64,000 nt of DNA. Origin: Clostridium cavendishii DSM 21758. Its GTDB lineage: Bacteria > Bacillota > Clostridia > Clostridiales > Clostridiaceae. A program made the translations under genes and the position numbers. The stretch covers positions 62,001 through 126,000 of the forward strand of contig NZ_FQZB01000007.1 of assembly GCF_900141845.1 (NCBI RefSeq), read 5' to 3'. The notes beneath the pieces were generated by a model. It made no database searches and was not told the DNA's origin. It saw only the letters and a list, made by a program, of their open reading frames with translations. The first letter of the stretch is position 1; the number at the start of each line of letters is the position of its first letter. Positions 42,991-50,429 of this stretch are shown in pieces.

Positions 42991-44052
42991 ATGAAAAGGC
43001 AATTTAAAATTTTATTATCATTGGTGGCTTTAATAGTCACTTTTTTTATTTCAGATATTAATGTACAAGCAATGTCTATAAAGCAAGAATTTATTAATAA
43101 TAACAGGAGTTATAGAAGTCTAAAACCTATAGGAATTGTAATTCATGATACTTGTAATGAAGGTGCAACTGCAAAAAATAATAGGGACTATTTCAATAGA
43201 GTATATGTTGGAGCTTCAGCACATTATTTTGTAGATTGGAATGAAGTTATACAAACTATTCCTAGTAATGAGCAAGCTTGGCATGCTGGTGGTTATGCTA
43301 ATAGAAATTATATTAGTATAGAGATGTGTAATCCTAAGAGTGGGAATATAGAACAATTTAATAATGTATATATAAAAACTGTTGAACTTGCAGCGCAAAT
43401 TTGTAAGGCTAATGGATGGAATGTACGAGATAATGTTTTTAGTCACAAGTATATAAGTGATACCTATAAACAGACAGACCATCAAGATCCATATGCTTTT
43501 TTAGCTAAATATAATAAAAGTTGGGATAAGTTATGTGAGGATATTCAAAAAGCGATAGAAGGGGGAAATATAGAGTCTATTTATCCAAAGGATATAAATA
43601 TTCAATCAGAAGATATTCATAATAGTTTTACTCATCCTAATAATGCACAAATAAAAAATGATTTTTTTTATATTAGAGATGAAAATGGAAATGTTATACC
43701 AAATAGAAGAGTTGATATAGGAGATAAGGTAACAATTTTAGATATATCTTATTCAAAGCAGCTTATAAAGTTAGAATATCCAACCCCTCTTGGAGTAAGG
43801 CGTGGTTGGATTAAAAATTCACCAAATTATATAAGATATTTTTATAAAAATCAATATAAAAATGGAAGTACATTAGAGGATATATATCAAAATTCAGATG
43901 TAATATATAAAATAGGTAGTATATCAAAATATGAGGAAGCTACTGTATTATATAGAAATAATGGGATTTTACATGTTGCATATTCAACTAAAAAAGGTAC
44001 TTTAACAAAATCAGGATTTGTTAAATATAATGATCATTTTAATAAGTTTTAA
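42991..44052 (+). CDS. Secreted N-acetylmuramoyl-L-alanine amidase (endolysin)
   Basis: A 353-residue enzyme with an N-terminal signal-like helix (FKILLSLVALIVTFFISDI, cleavage possible after VQA, residue 27) and an Amidase_2 domain (~40-200). Visible catalytic segments are GIVIHDT with zinc ligand H52, HAGGYANRNYISIEMCNP, and FSHKYISDTYKQTDHQDPYA with the second His and final ligand. The C-terminal ~150 residues contain SH3-like repeats for wall binding (DFFYIRDENGNVIPN, GWIKNSPNYIRYF). It cuts the bond between MurNAc and the stem peptide. A signal peptide on a phage-type lysin suggests Sec export or a signal-arrest form, so timing may depend less on the holin. Confidence 0.9.
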   Translation: MKRQFKILLSLVALIVTFFISDINVQAMSIKQEFINNNRSYRSLKPIGIVIHDTCNEGATAKNNRDYFNRVYVGASAHYFVDWNEVIQTIPSNEQAWHAGGYANRNYISIEMCNPKSGNIEQFNNVYIKTVELAAQICKANGWNVRDNVFSHKYISDTYKQTDHQDPYAFLAKYNKSWDKLCEDIQKAIEGGNIESIYPKDINIQSEDIHNSFTHPNNAQIKNDFFYIRDENGNVIPNRRVDIGDKVTILDISYSKQLIKLEYPTPLGVRRGWIKNSPNYIRYFYKNQYKNGSTLEDIYQNSDVIYKIGSISKYEEATVLYRNNGILHVAYSTKKGTLTKSGFVKYNDHFNKF

Positions 44053-44066
44053 ATAAGTGATTATAA

Positions 44067-44114
44067 ATAAGTGTGGTAATGATTATTTTTTTAATCATTA
44101 CCACACTTATTTTT
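44067..44114 (+). terminator. Strong terminator at the end of the lysis cassette
   Basis: AATAAGTGTGGTAATGATTA and its complement form a perfect 20-bp stem with a T-rich loop and T7 after it. It closes the tail locus. Confidence 0.93.
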
Positions 44115-44293
44115 TTCGCGTATATTTAACCTAAATAACTTTAAATCTTAACTAATTAAATAAAACCCCTCAATTTTATAAAACTAGTCATTATTTTTAG
44201 AAATTGATATTAAATATCAATTTTACATATTTAAAAATAGAATTGTTAATAACAATAACCATTTTCAGTATAATATAATATGAATTACACCAC

Positions 44294-44412
44294 AAATTTT
44301 GGAAATAAAAAACTCCAATTACTCTTTATTAAGTAATTGGAGTGGGTTCACTATTAGCTCCGCTTGTCTAAAGTGACCAAATAAAGAACAAGCATCATAA
44401 CTTCCAAAATTT
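44294..44412 (-). ncRNA. Candidate pseudoknotted RNA with its own terminator, inside an inverted repeat
   Basis: Read on the minus strand, GCTTGT (44394-44389) pairs with ACAAGC (44368-44363), and GGTCACT (44378-44372) pairs with AGTGAACC downstream (44351-44344). The two helices interleave as an H-type pseudoknot. It is followed by CTCCAATTACT/AGTAATTGGAG (44342-44313) and a U6 run, a textbook intrinsic terminator. The whole is bounded by 11-bp perfect inverted repeats AAATTTTGGAA/TTCCAAAATTT. It matches no RNA class I recognise; a MITE-like element that carries such an RNA is also possible. No ORF follows on that strand. Confidence 0.5.
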
Positions 44413-44628
44413 CAACATAAATTAAACATAATATAGATTAAGTTGGTATATTTTAATTCAATAAAATTTTACATAGTGTTCAATTATTTGTCAATAGAAG
44501 AAAATGGAATAATGATCTTTATGTTGAAATATATTACTATTTATTAAGAAATAGAATGATATTTATTTACAAGATATGTATGAAATTATATGATTTATAT
44601 ATAAATCTAATAAGTATAAATTTAAGAG

Positions 44629-44817
44629 GTGAAGAGATTGAAAAGAGAAGGTTGTGGCGTATTTAGAAATGATCCTAAGGTTATATCTAAATATTTTAAG
44701 GAATTATTATTTGAGGAAAATTATATAAGTTATTTTGATAATATAATATTTGCAGTATTTGATAATTCAAAGAGCCAAGATTGCATAAAGTGTTTTGAAA
44801 GGGAATTTTTTAGTTAA
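44629..44817 (+). pseudogene. C-terminal fragment of a TIGR02452/PARG-like (macrodomain) protein
   Basis: The 62-codon frame EGCGVFRNDPKVISKYFKEL, followed by SYFDNIIFAVFDNSKS, corresponds to the last part of microbial poly(ADP-ribose) glycohydrolase-like (TIGR02452) proteins, where 'GCGVFxNdP..va..F' is a conserved signature. The N-terminal two thirds are missing, and no in-frame remnant was found upstream. The remaining piece lacks the ADP-ribose-binding region. It is therefore a gene remnant, although a GAGGTGAAG site sits upstream. It lies at the boundary between the tail locus and the TPP-controlled genes. Confidence 0.65.
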
Positions 44818-44909
44818 AGAAAAAGCTATATTAAATGTTCACTATTCAAATTACAATGGTAATGATATAATGAAAATAGTGAAAATGTTTAAAATAGAAT
44901 AGTTAAACT

Positions 44910-44993
44910 ATTTGCGGGGGGACTTTAAAAAGTTGAGAAGGATAAAACCTGACCCTTTGAACCTGTTAGCTAATACTGACGTAGGGAGCAAAT
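44910..44993 (+). ncRNA. TPP (THI-box) riboswitch
   Basis: ATTTGC (44910-44915) pairs with GCAAAT (44988-44993) as P1. Within it are GGGGGGAC, the TTGAGA box (44933-44938), ACCCTTTGAACCTG (44952-44965) and GACGTAGGGAGC, the conserved pyrimidine- and pyrophosphate-sensing parts of the thiamine pyrophosphate aptamer. A terminator follows at 45017, so binding of TPP should stop transcription of the HAD and Nudix genes. Confidence 0.95.
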
Positions 44994-45016
44994 CATCTAC
45001 TTATGTATTTGATTAT

Positions 45017-45050
45017 ATGCTTACTGTTATATTGGTAAGCATTTTTTTTT
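45017..45050 (+). terminator. Riboswitch expression-platform terminator
   Basis: ATGCTTAC and GTAAGCAT form an 8-bp stem with a 9-base loop, followed by T9. It lies 24 bases after the TPP aptamer and 80 bases before the HAD gene. Confidence 0.9.
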
Positions 45051-45129
45051 GTAGGAAATTATCCACATAGTAAGAGAATTCTGTACGTCAACTTTTCTAT
45101 TTACAAATATATAAGGAGGATGAAGTTTA

Positions 45130-45831
45130 ATGGAGTTTAATTTTAGTTTTAAAGAAAAAAATTATAATGGAGATGTTAAAGTTACTGATTTTGAGGGAGC
45201 TATATTTGATTTAGATGGAACGTTGTTAGATTCTATGGATGTTTGGGAGAAGATTGATATAGAGTTCCTATCAAAACGAGGCTTAGAAGTTCCTGATGAT
45301 TACATAAATAATATATGTGCTTTTAGTTTTAAAGAAGCAGCAAAGTATACTATAAATTTGTTTAATTTAGATGAAAGTGAAGAAGATATTATTAACGAAT
45401 GGAATGAGATGGCTATACATGAATATAGTAATAATGTCAAATTAAGACCATATGCTAAAGAATATCTTTTTTATTTAAAAGAATGTGGCATTAAGTTAGC
45501 CGTAGCAACAGGATTACCTAAAAATTTATATGAACCTGCATTAAAAAATAATTGTGTTTTTGAGTTGTTTGATGTTTTTTGTTCTACTGATGATGGTGGA
45601 AGAGGGAAGGGATATCCAGATGTGTATTTACGGGCACTTGAAAAATTAAATATGTCTGCTGAAAAATGTATTTCCTTCGAGGATGTTTTACAAGGAATTA
45701 TTAATGCAAAAGAAGTAGGACTAGCAGTATATGCTATGTATGATAAATATTCACTTAAATATAAAGAAAAAATAATAAAAATAGCAGATGGGTATTTAGA
45801 AGACTTTAAAAATGCACCTATACCCTATTAG
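45130..45831 (+). CDS. HAD-superfamily phosphatase under TPP riboswitch control
   Basis: A 233-residue haloacid-dehalogenase-type hydrolase of the beta-phosphoglucomutase-like subfamily with a helical cap. Motif I is IFDLDGTLLDSM (nucleophile Asp near residue 28), motif II KLAVATGLP, motif III Lys within RGKGYPDVYLRAL, motif IV CISFEDVLQGI. Such enzymes remove phosphate from small metabolites. Because a TPP riboswitch directly controls it, a thiamine-linked substrate such as thiamine phosphate or HMP-phosphate is likely, but this is inferred. The unusual N-terminal extension (EFNFSFKEKNYNGDVKVTDF) has no recognised motif. The Nudix gene follows after 20 bases. AAGGAGGATG precedes the ATG. Confidence 0.85.
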   Translation: MEFNFSFKEKNYNGDVKVTDFEGAIFDLDGTLLDSMDVWEKIDIEFLSKRGLEVPDDYINNICAFSFKEAAKYTINLFNLDESEEDIINEWNEMAIHEYSNNVKLRPYAKEYLFYLKECGIKLAVATGLPKNLYEPALKNNCVFELFDVFCSTDDGGRGKGYPDVYLRALEKLNMSAEKCISFEDVLQGIINAKEVGLAVYAMYDKYSLKYKEKIIKIADGYLEDFKNAPIPY

Positions 45832-45851
45832 TTAAAAATGAGGTGATGTAA

Positions 45852-46346
45852 ATGAAGGAATATTGGGACTTATATGATGAAAATAGAAACAAGGTGAATT
45901 TAATACACGAAAGAGGAGTACCTATTAAAAGCGGTTTGTATCATATGGTTGTTAGTGTTTGGATAAGAAATAAAGATGGGAAATATCTTATGTCCAAGCG
46001 TCACCCTAATAAGCAATATCCAAATCTTTGGGAGTGTACTGGTGGAGCTGTTATACTTGGAGAAACTAGTCTACAAGCAGCGATAAGGGAAGTGAAAGAA
46101 GAATTAGGAATTGAGCTTGATGAAAATTTAGGTAAACTAATTTATAGTAAACGTAGGGATGAATGCCAGGATTTTTACTATGTATGGTTATTTAATAGTG
46201 AAATTGATTTATCAAAGCTTACTTTACAGGAAGAGGAAGTAGTTGAGGCAAGGTGGATGAGTAAGGAAGAAATAGATGTTTTCTTTGAGAAGAAGAAAAT
46301 ACATCCTTTATTAGGATATTATCAAGAAATATTTAGTGATAAATGA
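45852..46346 (+). CDS. Nudix hydrolase co-controlled by the TPP riboswitch
   Basis: A 164-residue Nudix hydrolase. The Nudix box reads GGAVILGETSLQAAIREVKE-ELGI (G x5 E x7 REVxEELGI), with the metal-binding glutamates intact. HMVVSVWIRNKDGKYLMSKR and PNLWECTGG precede it. Family members hydrolyse nucleoside-diphosphate-linked or damaged metabolites; yeast Tnr3 Nudix domains act on oxidised thiamine diphosphate. Here, downstream of a HAD phosphatase on a TPP-regulated transcript, a role in thiamine salvage or damage control is inferred. GAGGTGATG precedes the ATG. Confidence 0.88.
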   Translation: MKEYWDLYDENRNKVNLIHERGVPIKSGLYHMVVSVWIRNKDGKYLMSKRHPNKQYPNLWECTGGAVILGETSLQAAIREVKEELGIELDENLGKLIYSKRRDECQDFYYVWLFNSEIDLSKLTLQEEEVVEARWMSKEEIDVFFEKKKIHPLLGYYQEIFSDK

Positions 46347-46392
46347 TGATATGTACTATAAAGATAAATTAGACATTTTATAAAATATGACT

Positions 46393-46417
46393 GAAAGGTA
46401 TAGCAAAGCTATACCTT
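46393..46417 (+). terminator. Hairpin after the Nudix gene
   Basis: AAAGGTATAGC and GCTATACCTTT form a perfect 11-bp stem with an AAA loop. The U-run is poor (TTTAC), so termination may be partial. Confidence 0.6.
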
Positions 46418-46542
46418 TACAGCTTTAAGTCTATAGGAGTAATATAAACATTATATTTTTTCTAAATAATTACTAAACTGTTTTTTATCTATGAAAGTAG
46501 TTAATTTTCATAATTCTATTCATAAAATTAATATATTAAAAA

Positions 46543-46950
46543 CTAAGCATTTTTTGTGATAGCTATCAATTTAGCCATTTCAAAAGCAAGATTATCCTCT
46601 TTTTCATTATCTCTAATAAAGGAAGTAGTTTTATCATTTTTTGTAGTTAAAAAAATAATTTCTTTTTTACCTTCAGTTTTTACTTCAAAAGTTTTTATAT
46701 CAGCTATAGAAATTTTATCTTCATATACAGTTTCTGGTAAACCGCCCCAAGTAGAATGACTTTTGGCATCTATATATAAATTTTCAGTAGTAAGAGTTAG
46801 CTTAAAATCATTTGTTATTCTACCTCCAACCCCACCAAGTAAATTTACTATAGTATTACCTATTGTATTTGCTACTACTTTGGAATTACCAACATTCTTA
46901 TGTGATTTAATAATACATAGAACTGATTCATTTTTTAATATATCTGTCAT
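46543..46950 (-). CDS. Small cytosolic protein with PH-like beta pattern, unrecognised
   Basis: This 135-residue protein was not recognised. It has a beta-rich central part (FKLTLTTENLYIDAKSHSTW, IKTFEVKTEGKKEIIFLTTK) and a C-terminal helix (NLAFEMAKLIAITKN), the strand-strand-helix order of bacterial PH-like domains. There is no signal peptide or membrane segment, although the glycine-rich NTIVNLLGGVGGRI is hydrophobic. The start at 46950 is preferred over 46965 because GGAGGGGTTTATT precedes it. It is monocistronic between convergent and divergent neighbours. Confidence 0.7.
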   Translation of the reverse strand: MTDILKNESVLCIIKSHKNVGNSKVVANTIGNTIVNLLGGVGGRITNDFKLTLTTENLYIDAKSHSTWGGLPETVYEDKISIADIKTFEVKTEGKKEIIFLTTKNDKTTSFIRDNEKEDNLAFEMAKLIAITKNA

Positions 46951-46965
46951 AATAAACCCCTCCAA

Positions 46966-47229
46966 TTGATTAATTATTATACATTTATAATACCTTCCAA
47001 TAAAGTTTTTTATAATATGAAACTTTTAAGTTATACATTTATTAATCTGAAATGTCATATACAGTATTTTTAATAACCCTATGATTTTTCTCGTTAAAGT
47101 ACTACAGCAGGAAAGAAAATCTATTTTGTATAGCAATATAGCCATTAGGATTACAATATAAATAGAATGAGAAGTTTTTAGATATTATAAAATAATTTAA
47201 ATTGACAGTTAATTTAAATTATTTTATAA
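46966..47229. other. Intergenic region, no gene seen
   Basis: About 260 AT-rich bases. AATTTAAATTATTTTATAAT-type repeats around 47190-47230 are self-complementary and may include the promoter region of the leader that follows. No gene or remnant was recognised. Confidence 0.5.
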
Positions 47230-47515
47230 TTAAAGAATAGATAGATTTTAAAAGTAAAGAGAGGTATTTTTGTGAGTGTATAGTATCTAAAATAGTCAAT
47301 TTAATATTGGTTCCTAAAATTAGGGTATATAGTACCTTTATTTCTTATGGAATTAATTATAACTATTAAAGATACAAGTCCACGAATTTACTTTTAGTGT
47401 AGTAAAACTACCTTTTTAAAGGGAACTCCTATGTATTGTTTATATATAGGAATAAGTTTGACTACTTTATTTAAGAGTTGCATTCTAAAGCTGTGGAAGT
47501 ATCCATGGCTTTTTT
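47230..47515 (+). promoter_or_regulatory. Long structured leader with terminator upstream of the MutS2-like gene
   Basis: About 290 bases of untranslated sequence with several local hairpins (GTAG-TAAAA-CTAC near 47400; TCCTATGTA/TATAGGA near 47430-47450). It ends in an intrinsic terminator, AAAGCTGTGG/CCATGGCTTT plus T6, at 47487-47515. The mutS2-like start is 67 bases on. A leader plus terminator in front of one gene is the layout of an attenuator or riboswitch, but the conserved core of no known class (T-box, lysine, SAM, FMN and others) was found. Confidence 0.45.
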
Positions 47516-47581
47516 AGTTTTTAAACAAAAAATCTATCTAGCTTTCGTTGGCTTGTAAAACAAGTAAGGAAGGTTTTTAAA

Positions 47582-49498
47582 ATGAATAAAATTATGTTGG
47601 AAAAATTACATTATTATGAGCTTAAAGAAATAGTTAAAGGGTATTGTGTTAGTGGTTTAGGAAAAGAGTTAATTGATAAGTTAGAACCTAGCACTAGTTT
47701 AAATACTGTTAATAGAAGATTAGATGAAACGTCAGAAGGAAGAAGGTTATTAGATGCATCTTATCATATTCCATTAGAGGGGATTTTTAATATAAAACCA
47801 CTTATTGAAAAGATGGAAAAAGGTTCGGTGTTAGAAGCATCTGATTTAACCATGATGACTGATTTCTTAAGAGGTTCAAGAAAGGTTAAAAAATTTATAA
47901 AGGATAAGGATGGATATGCACCTACACTAAGTTCTTATGCAGAAAACATTTTTGATTTGAGTTATATAGAAGATGAGATAAATATGGCCATAACTGGAAA
48001 TAGGGTTAATTCTAATGCAAGTAAAGAACTCAAAAAAATTAGAAGAAATATAGACGATTGTGAAGGAAAAATAAAAGAAAAGTTAAATAGTTTTTTGAAA
48101 AATAGTTTAAACAAAGAGTATATTCAAGAATTTTTTATTAGTCAAAGAAATGGAAGTTATACTATACCGATAAAGGCAGCTTATAAAAATCATATTCAAG
48201 GAAGTATTATAGAAACCTCATCAAAGGGAACTACAGTATTTATGGAGCTTAATAGCATATCAAAATATACTTCTGAGCTAAGTGTGCTTAGAGCTAATGA
48301 GAGCATGGAAGAATATAAAATATTAGCTATTATTACAGAAATGTTATTTGATAAAATAAAAGAGTTGAAGATGAATATGGAAGTGATTGCTGAATATGAT
48401 ATGATTTTAGCAAAAGCAAAATATAGTTTAGACATAAAAGGAATAAAACCTAAGATTAATGATTATGGATATATTAAAATAATAAAAGGAAAATATCCGC
48501 TTATAAAGAATGGAGTGCCATTAGACTTTGAAATAGGAGAAGATTATAGAAGTTTAATTATAACTGGTCCTAACGCTGGAGGTAAGACAATTGTTTTGAA
48601 AACTGTTGGTTTATTAGTATTAGCAATTCAATCTGGATTTCATATAGCAACAGAAGAAGAAAGTGAAATATCAATATTTAATAAGATCTTTGTTGATATA
48701 GGCGATGATCAGAGTGTAGAAAATTCGTTAAGTACATTTTCATCTCATGTCAAGAATTTAGCCGAAATAGTAAAAGAGAGTAATAAATTAAGTTTATTAT
48801 TATTTGATGAAATAGGTAGTGGAACAGAACCTAATGAAGGAGCTGCTTTAGCAATTGCTATATTAGAAGATATATATCATAAAGGTTCAATTACTGTTGC
48901 ATCTACTCATTATGGAGAAATTAAGAATTTTGCTCAAAATCATCCTGATTTTGAAACTGCGGCAATGGAATTTAAAAAAGATACTTTAGAACCATTATAT
49001 AAACTCAATATAGGTAAAACAGGTGATAGTAATGCTTTATATATTTCAAAAAAGATGGGGATACCTGATTCAATTATAGAAAAAGCTAAAAAATATATAG
49101 AGGTTAAAAATTACGATTATACATTAATAAAAGATAGTAAGATACTTAAGAAAAAGCAAGTAATAGTTAACGAATTAGCTTATGAGTATAAAGTTGGAGA
49201 TAAGGTTATGCTTTTAGATAAGAACGAGTCTGCAATAGTATATAAGGAAAAAGATAATTTGAATAATATAGTAGTTTTATATAATAAGGAATTCATAGAG
49301 GTTAATTATAAAAGAGTTAAGCTAGACATTAAAGCTAGTGAGCTTTATCCAGAAGGTTATGATTTAAACCAATTATTTATTAGTTTTAAGGATAGAAAGC
49401 TTGAAAGGGATATTGAAAGAGGTTCAAAGAAAGCTTTAAAAAACTTAAGAAAAGAGAGTATTTACGATAAGCATAATCATTGCAAATTAGAGAATTAG
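47582..49498 (+). CDS. MutS2-like ATPase without Smr domain
   Basis: This 638-residue protein has a MutS-family core: N-terminal helical lever/clamp region (~1-300), Walker A GPNAGGKTIVLKTVG (about residue 330), and the signature STFSSHVKNLAEIV. Walker B is LLLFDEIGSGTEPNEG, and the H-switch is ASTHYGEIK. It most resembles MutS2, whose B. subtilis member acts on collided ribosomes and in other species suppresses recombination. It ends at about 638 residues with a short KOW-like region (YKVGDKVMLLDKNESA) and lacks the Smr nuclease domain of full MutS2 (~785). It is thus a paralogous short form rather than a truncation by mutation, since the ending is clean. The function is inferred only. Confidence 0.85.
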   Translation: MNKIMLEKLHYYELKEIVKGYCVSGLGKELIDKLEPSTSLNTVNRRLDETSEGRRLLDASYHIPLEGIFNIKPLIEKMEKGSVLEASDLTMMTDFLRGSRKVKKFIKDKDGYAPTLSSYAENIFDLSYIEDEINMAITGNRVNSNASKELKKIRRNIDDCEGKIKEKLNSFLKNSLNKEYIQEFFISQRNGSYTIPIKAAYKNHIQGSIIETSSKGTTVFMELNSISKYTSELSVLRANESMEEYKILAIITEMLFDKIKELKMNMEVIAEYDMILAKAKYSLDIKGIKPKINDYGYIKIIKGKYPLIKNGVPLDFEIGEDYRSLIITGPNAGGKTIVLKTVGLLVLAIQSGFHIATEEESEISIFNKIFVDIGDDQSVENSLSTFSSHVKNLAEIVKESNKLSLLLFDEIGSGTEPNEGAALAIAILEDIYHKGSITVASTHYGEIKNFAQNHPDFETAAMEFKKDTLEPLYKLNIGKTGDSNALYISKKMGIPDSIIEKAKKYIEVKNYDYTLIKDSKILKKKQVIVNELAYEYKVGDKVMLLDKNESAIVYKEKDNLNNIVVLYNKEFIEVNYKRVKLDIKASELYPEGYDLNQLFISFKDRKLERDIERGSKKALKNLRKESIYDKHNHCKLEN

Positions 49499-49509
49499 TA
49501 TATTATTTT

Positions 49510-49546
49510 AAAACTCCATTAGTTTATAATGGAGTTTTATTTTTTG
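49510..49546 (+). terminator. Terminator after the MutS2-like gene
   Basis: AAACTCCATTA and TAATGGAGTTT form an 11-bp stem with a 5-base loop, followed by a T-rich tract. Confidence 0.88.
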
Positions 49547-49623
49547 TGCAATATGGATAAAATGTATTTTAATGTAATAGAATTATAGAGTTGATTTTAT
49601 ATTAAAAAGAGGAGAGTTTTAAA

Positions 49624-50259
49624 TTGCTTTTAATAAATATTTTTGAAATTATTGGAACCATAGCCTTTGCGATTTCAGGTGCATTAGTAGGAATAGAAAA
49701 AAAGCTAGATATATTTGGTGTTACGTTTTTAGCTATTACTACTGCTATCGGTGGAGGTGTATTTAGAGATATTATAGTTGGAAGAACACCACCGACTGCC
49801 TTTAATAATCCAATTTATTGTGTCATATCCATAATATCAGCAATTTTAACTTATTTATTTTATAAAAAGATACACAAGTTTAAAAATATTATTTTAATAT
49901 CAGATGCTATCGGGTTAGGTATATTTACAGCAGTAGGAGCGAACGTAGCTTTTTTTTGTAGTATGAATAAACCTTTTATAGTTATATGTACAGGGTTAGT
50001 CACTGGAATTGGGGGAGGTATGTTAAGAGATGTTTTTGTTAAAGACATTCCTTTTGTGTTCAAAAAGGAAATATATGCTGTGGCATCAATATTAGGAGCT
50101 ATAAGTATGTATTTTTTATATGATTATTTGTCTAATATACTTTCTATGTATGCTTGTTTTTTTGTAACATTCATAATTCGTATTTTATCAATAAAATATA
50201 ATTTGAATTTGCCAGTATTAGATGATAAAAATATAGGATTTAAATCAGATGAGATTTAG
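49624..50259 (+). CDS. TRIC/UPF0126-family membrane channel protein
   Basis: A 211-residue protein with seven hydrophobic segments, built as two repeats with the motif GTIAFAISGALVGIEKKLDI, followed by AIGGGVFRDIIVG in the first and GIGGGMLRDVFV in the second. This is the UPF0126 family (YicG/YvgT-like), homologous to trimeric intracellular cation channels. Prokaryotic members form K+-conducting trimers; some have been linked to glycine uptake. No neighbour gives a clue to the substrate. The start is TTG 49624 behind AGAGGAGAG. Confidence 0.88.
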   Translation: MLLINIFEIIGTIAFAISGALVGIEKKLDIFGVTFLAITTAIGGGVFRDIIVGRTPPTAFNNPIYCVISIISAILTYLFYKKIHKFKNIILISDAIGLGIFTAVGANVAFFCSMNKPFIVICTGLVTGIGGGMLRDVFVKDIPFVFKKEIYAVASILGAISMYFLYDYLSNILSMYACFFVTFIIRILSIKYNLNLPVLDDKNIGFKSDEI

Positions 50260-50429
50260 AAAATTAATTTTATATTTGATTATAATTTCAAAAATAGTAC
50301 AATTTATAAAAAAATGTACTATTTACATAAAATTAACGAAAAATAAAAAGGAAATTAACAAAAAATGTCGAATATAGAATAAGTTATTTATTAAATTTAC
50401 AAATATACTTAAGATGTATGAGGTGTACT

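Noticed and set aside
30121..44052. A complete prophage
   Set aside because: No terminase, portal, protease, capsid, connector, integrase or replication gene is present in or around the tail module, so a packaging phage is not supported.
44294..44412. Type III toxin-antitoxin RNA
   Set aside because: Such antitoxin RNAs occur as tandem repeats upstream of a ToxN-like gene; only one pseudoknot is present and no toxin gene follows on that strand.
47230..47515. T-box riboswitch before the MutS2-like gene
   Set aside because: The conserved GGGTGG-ACCGCG antiterminator core is absent and the downstream gene is not tied to amino acids.
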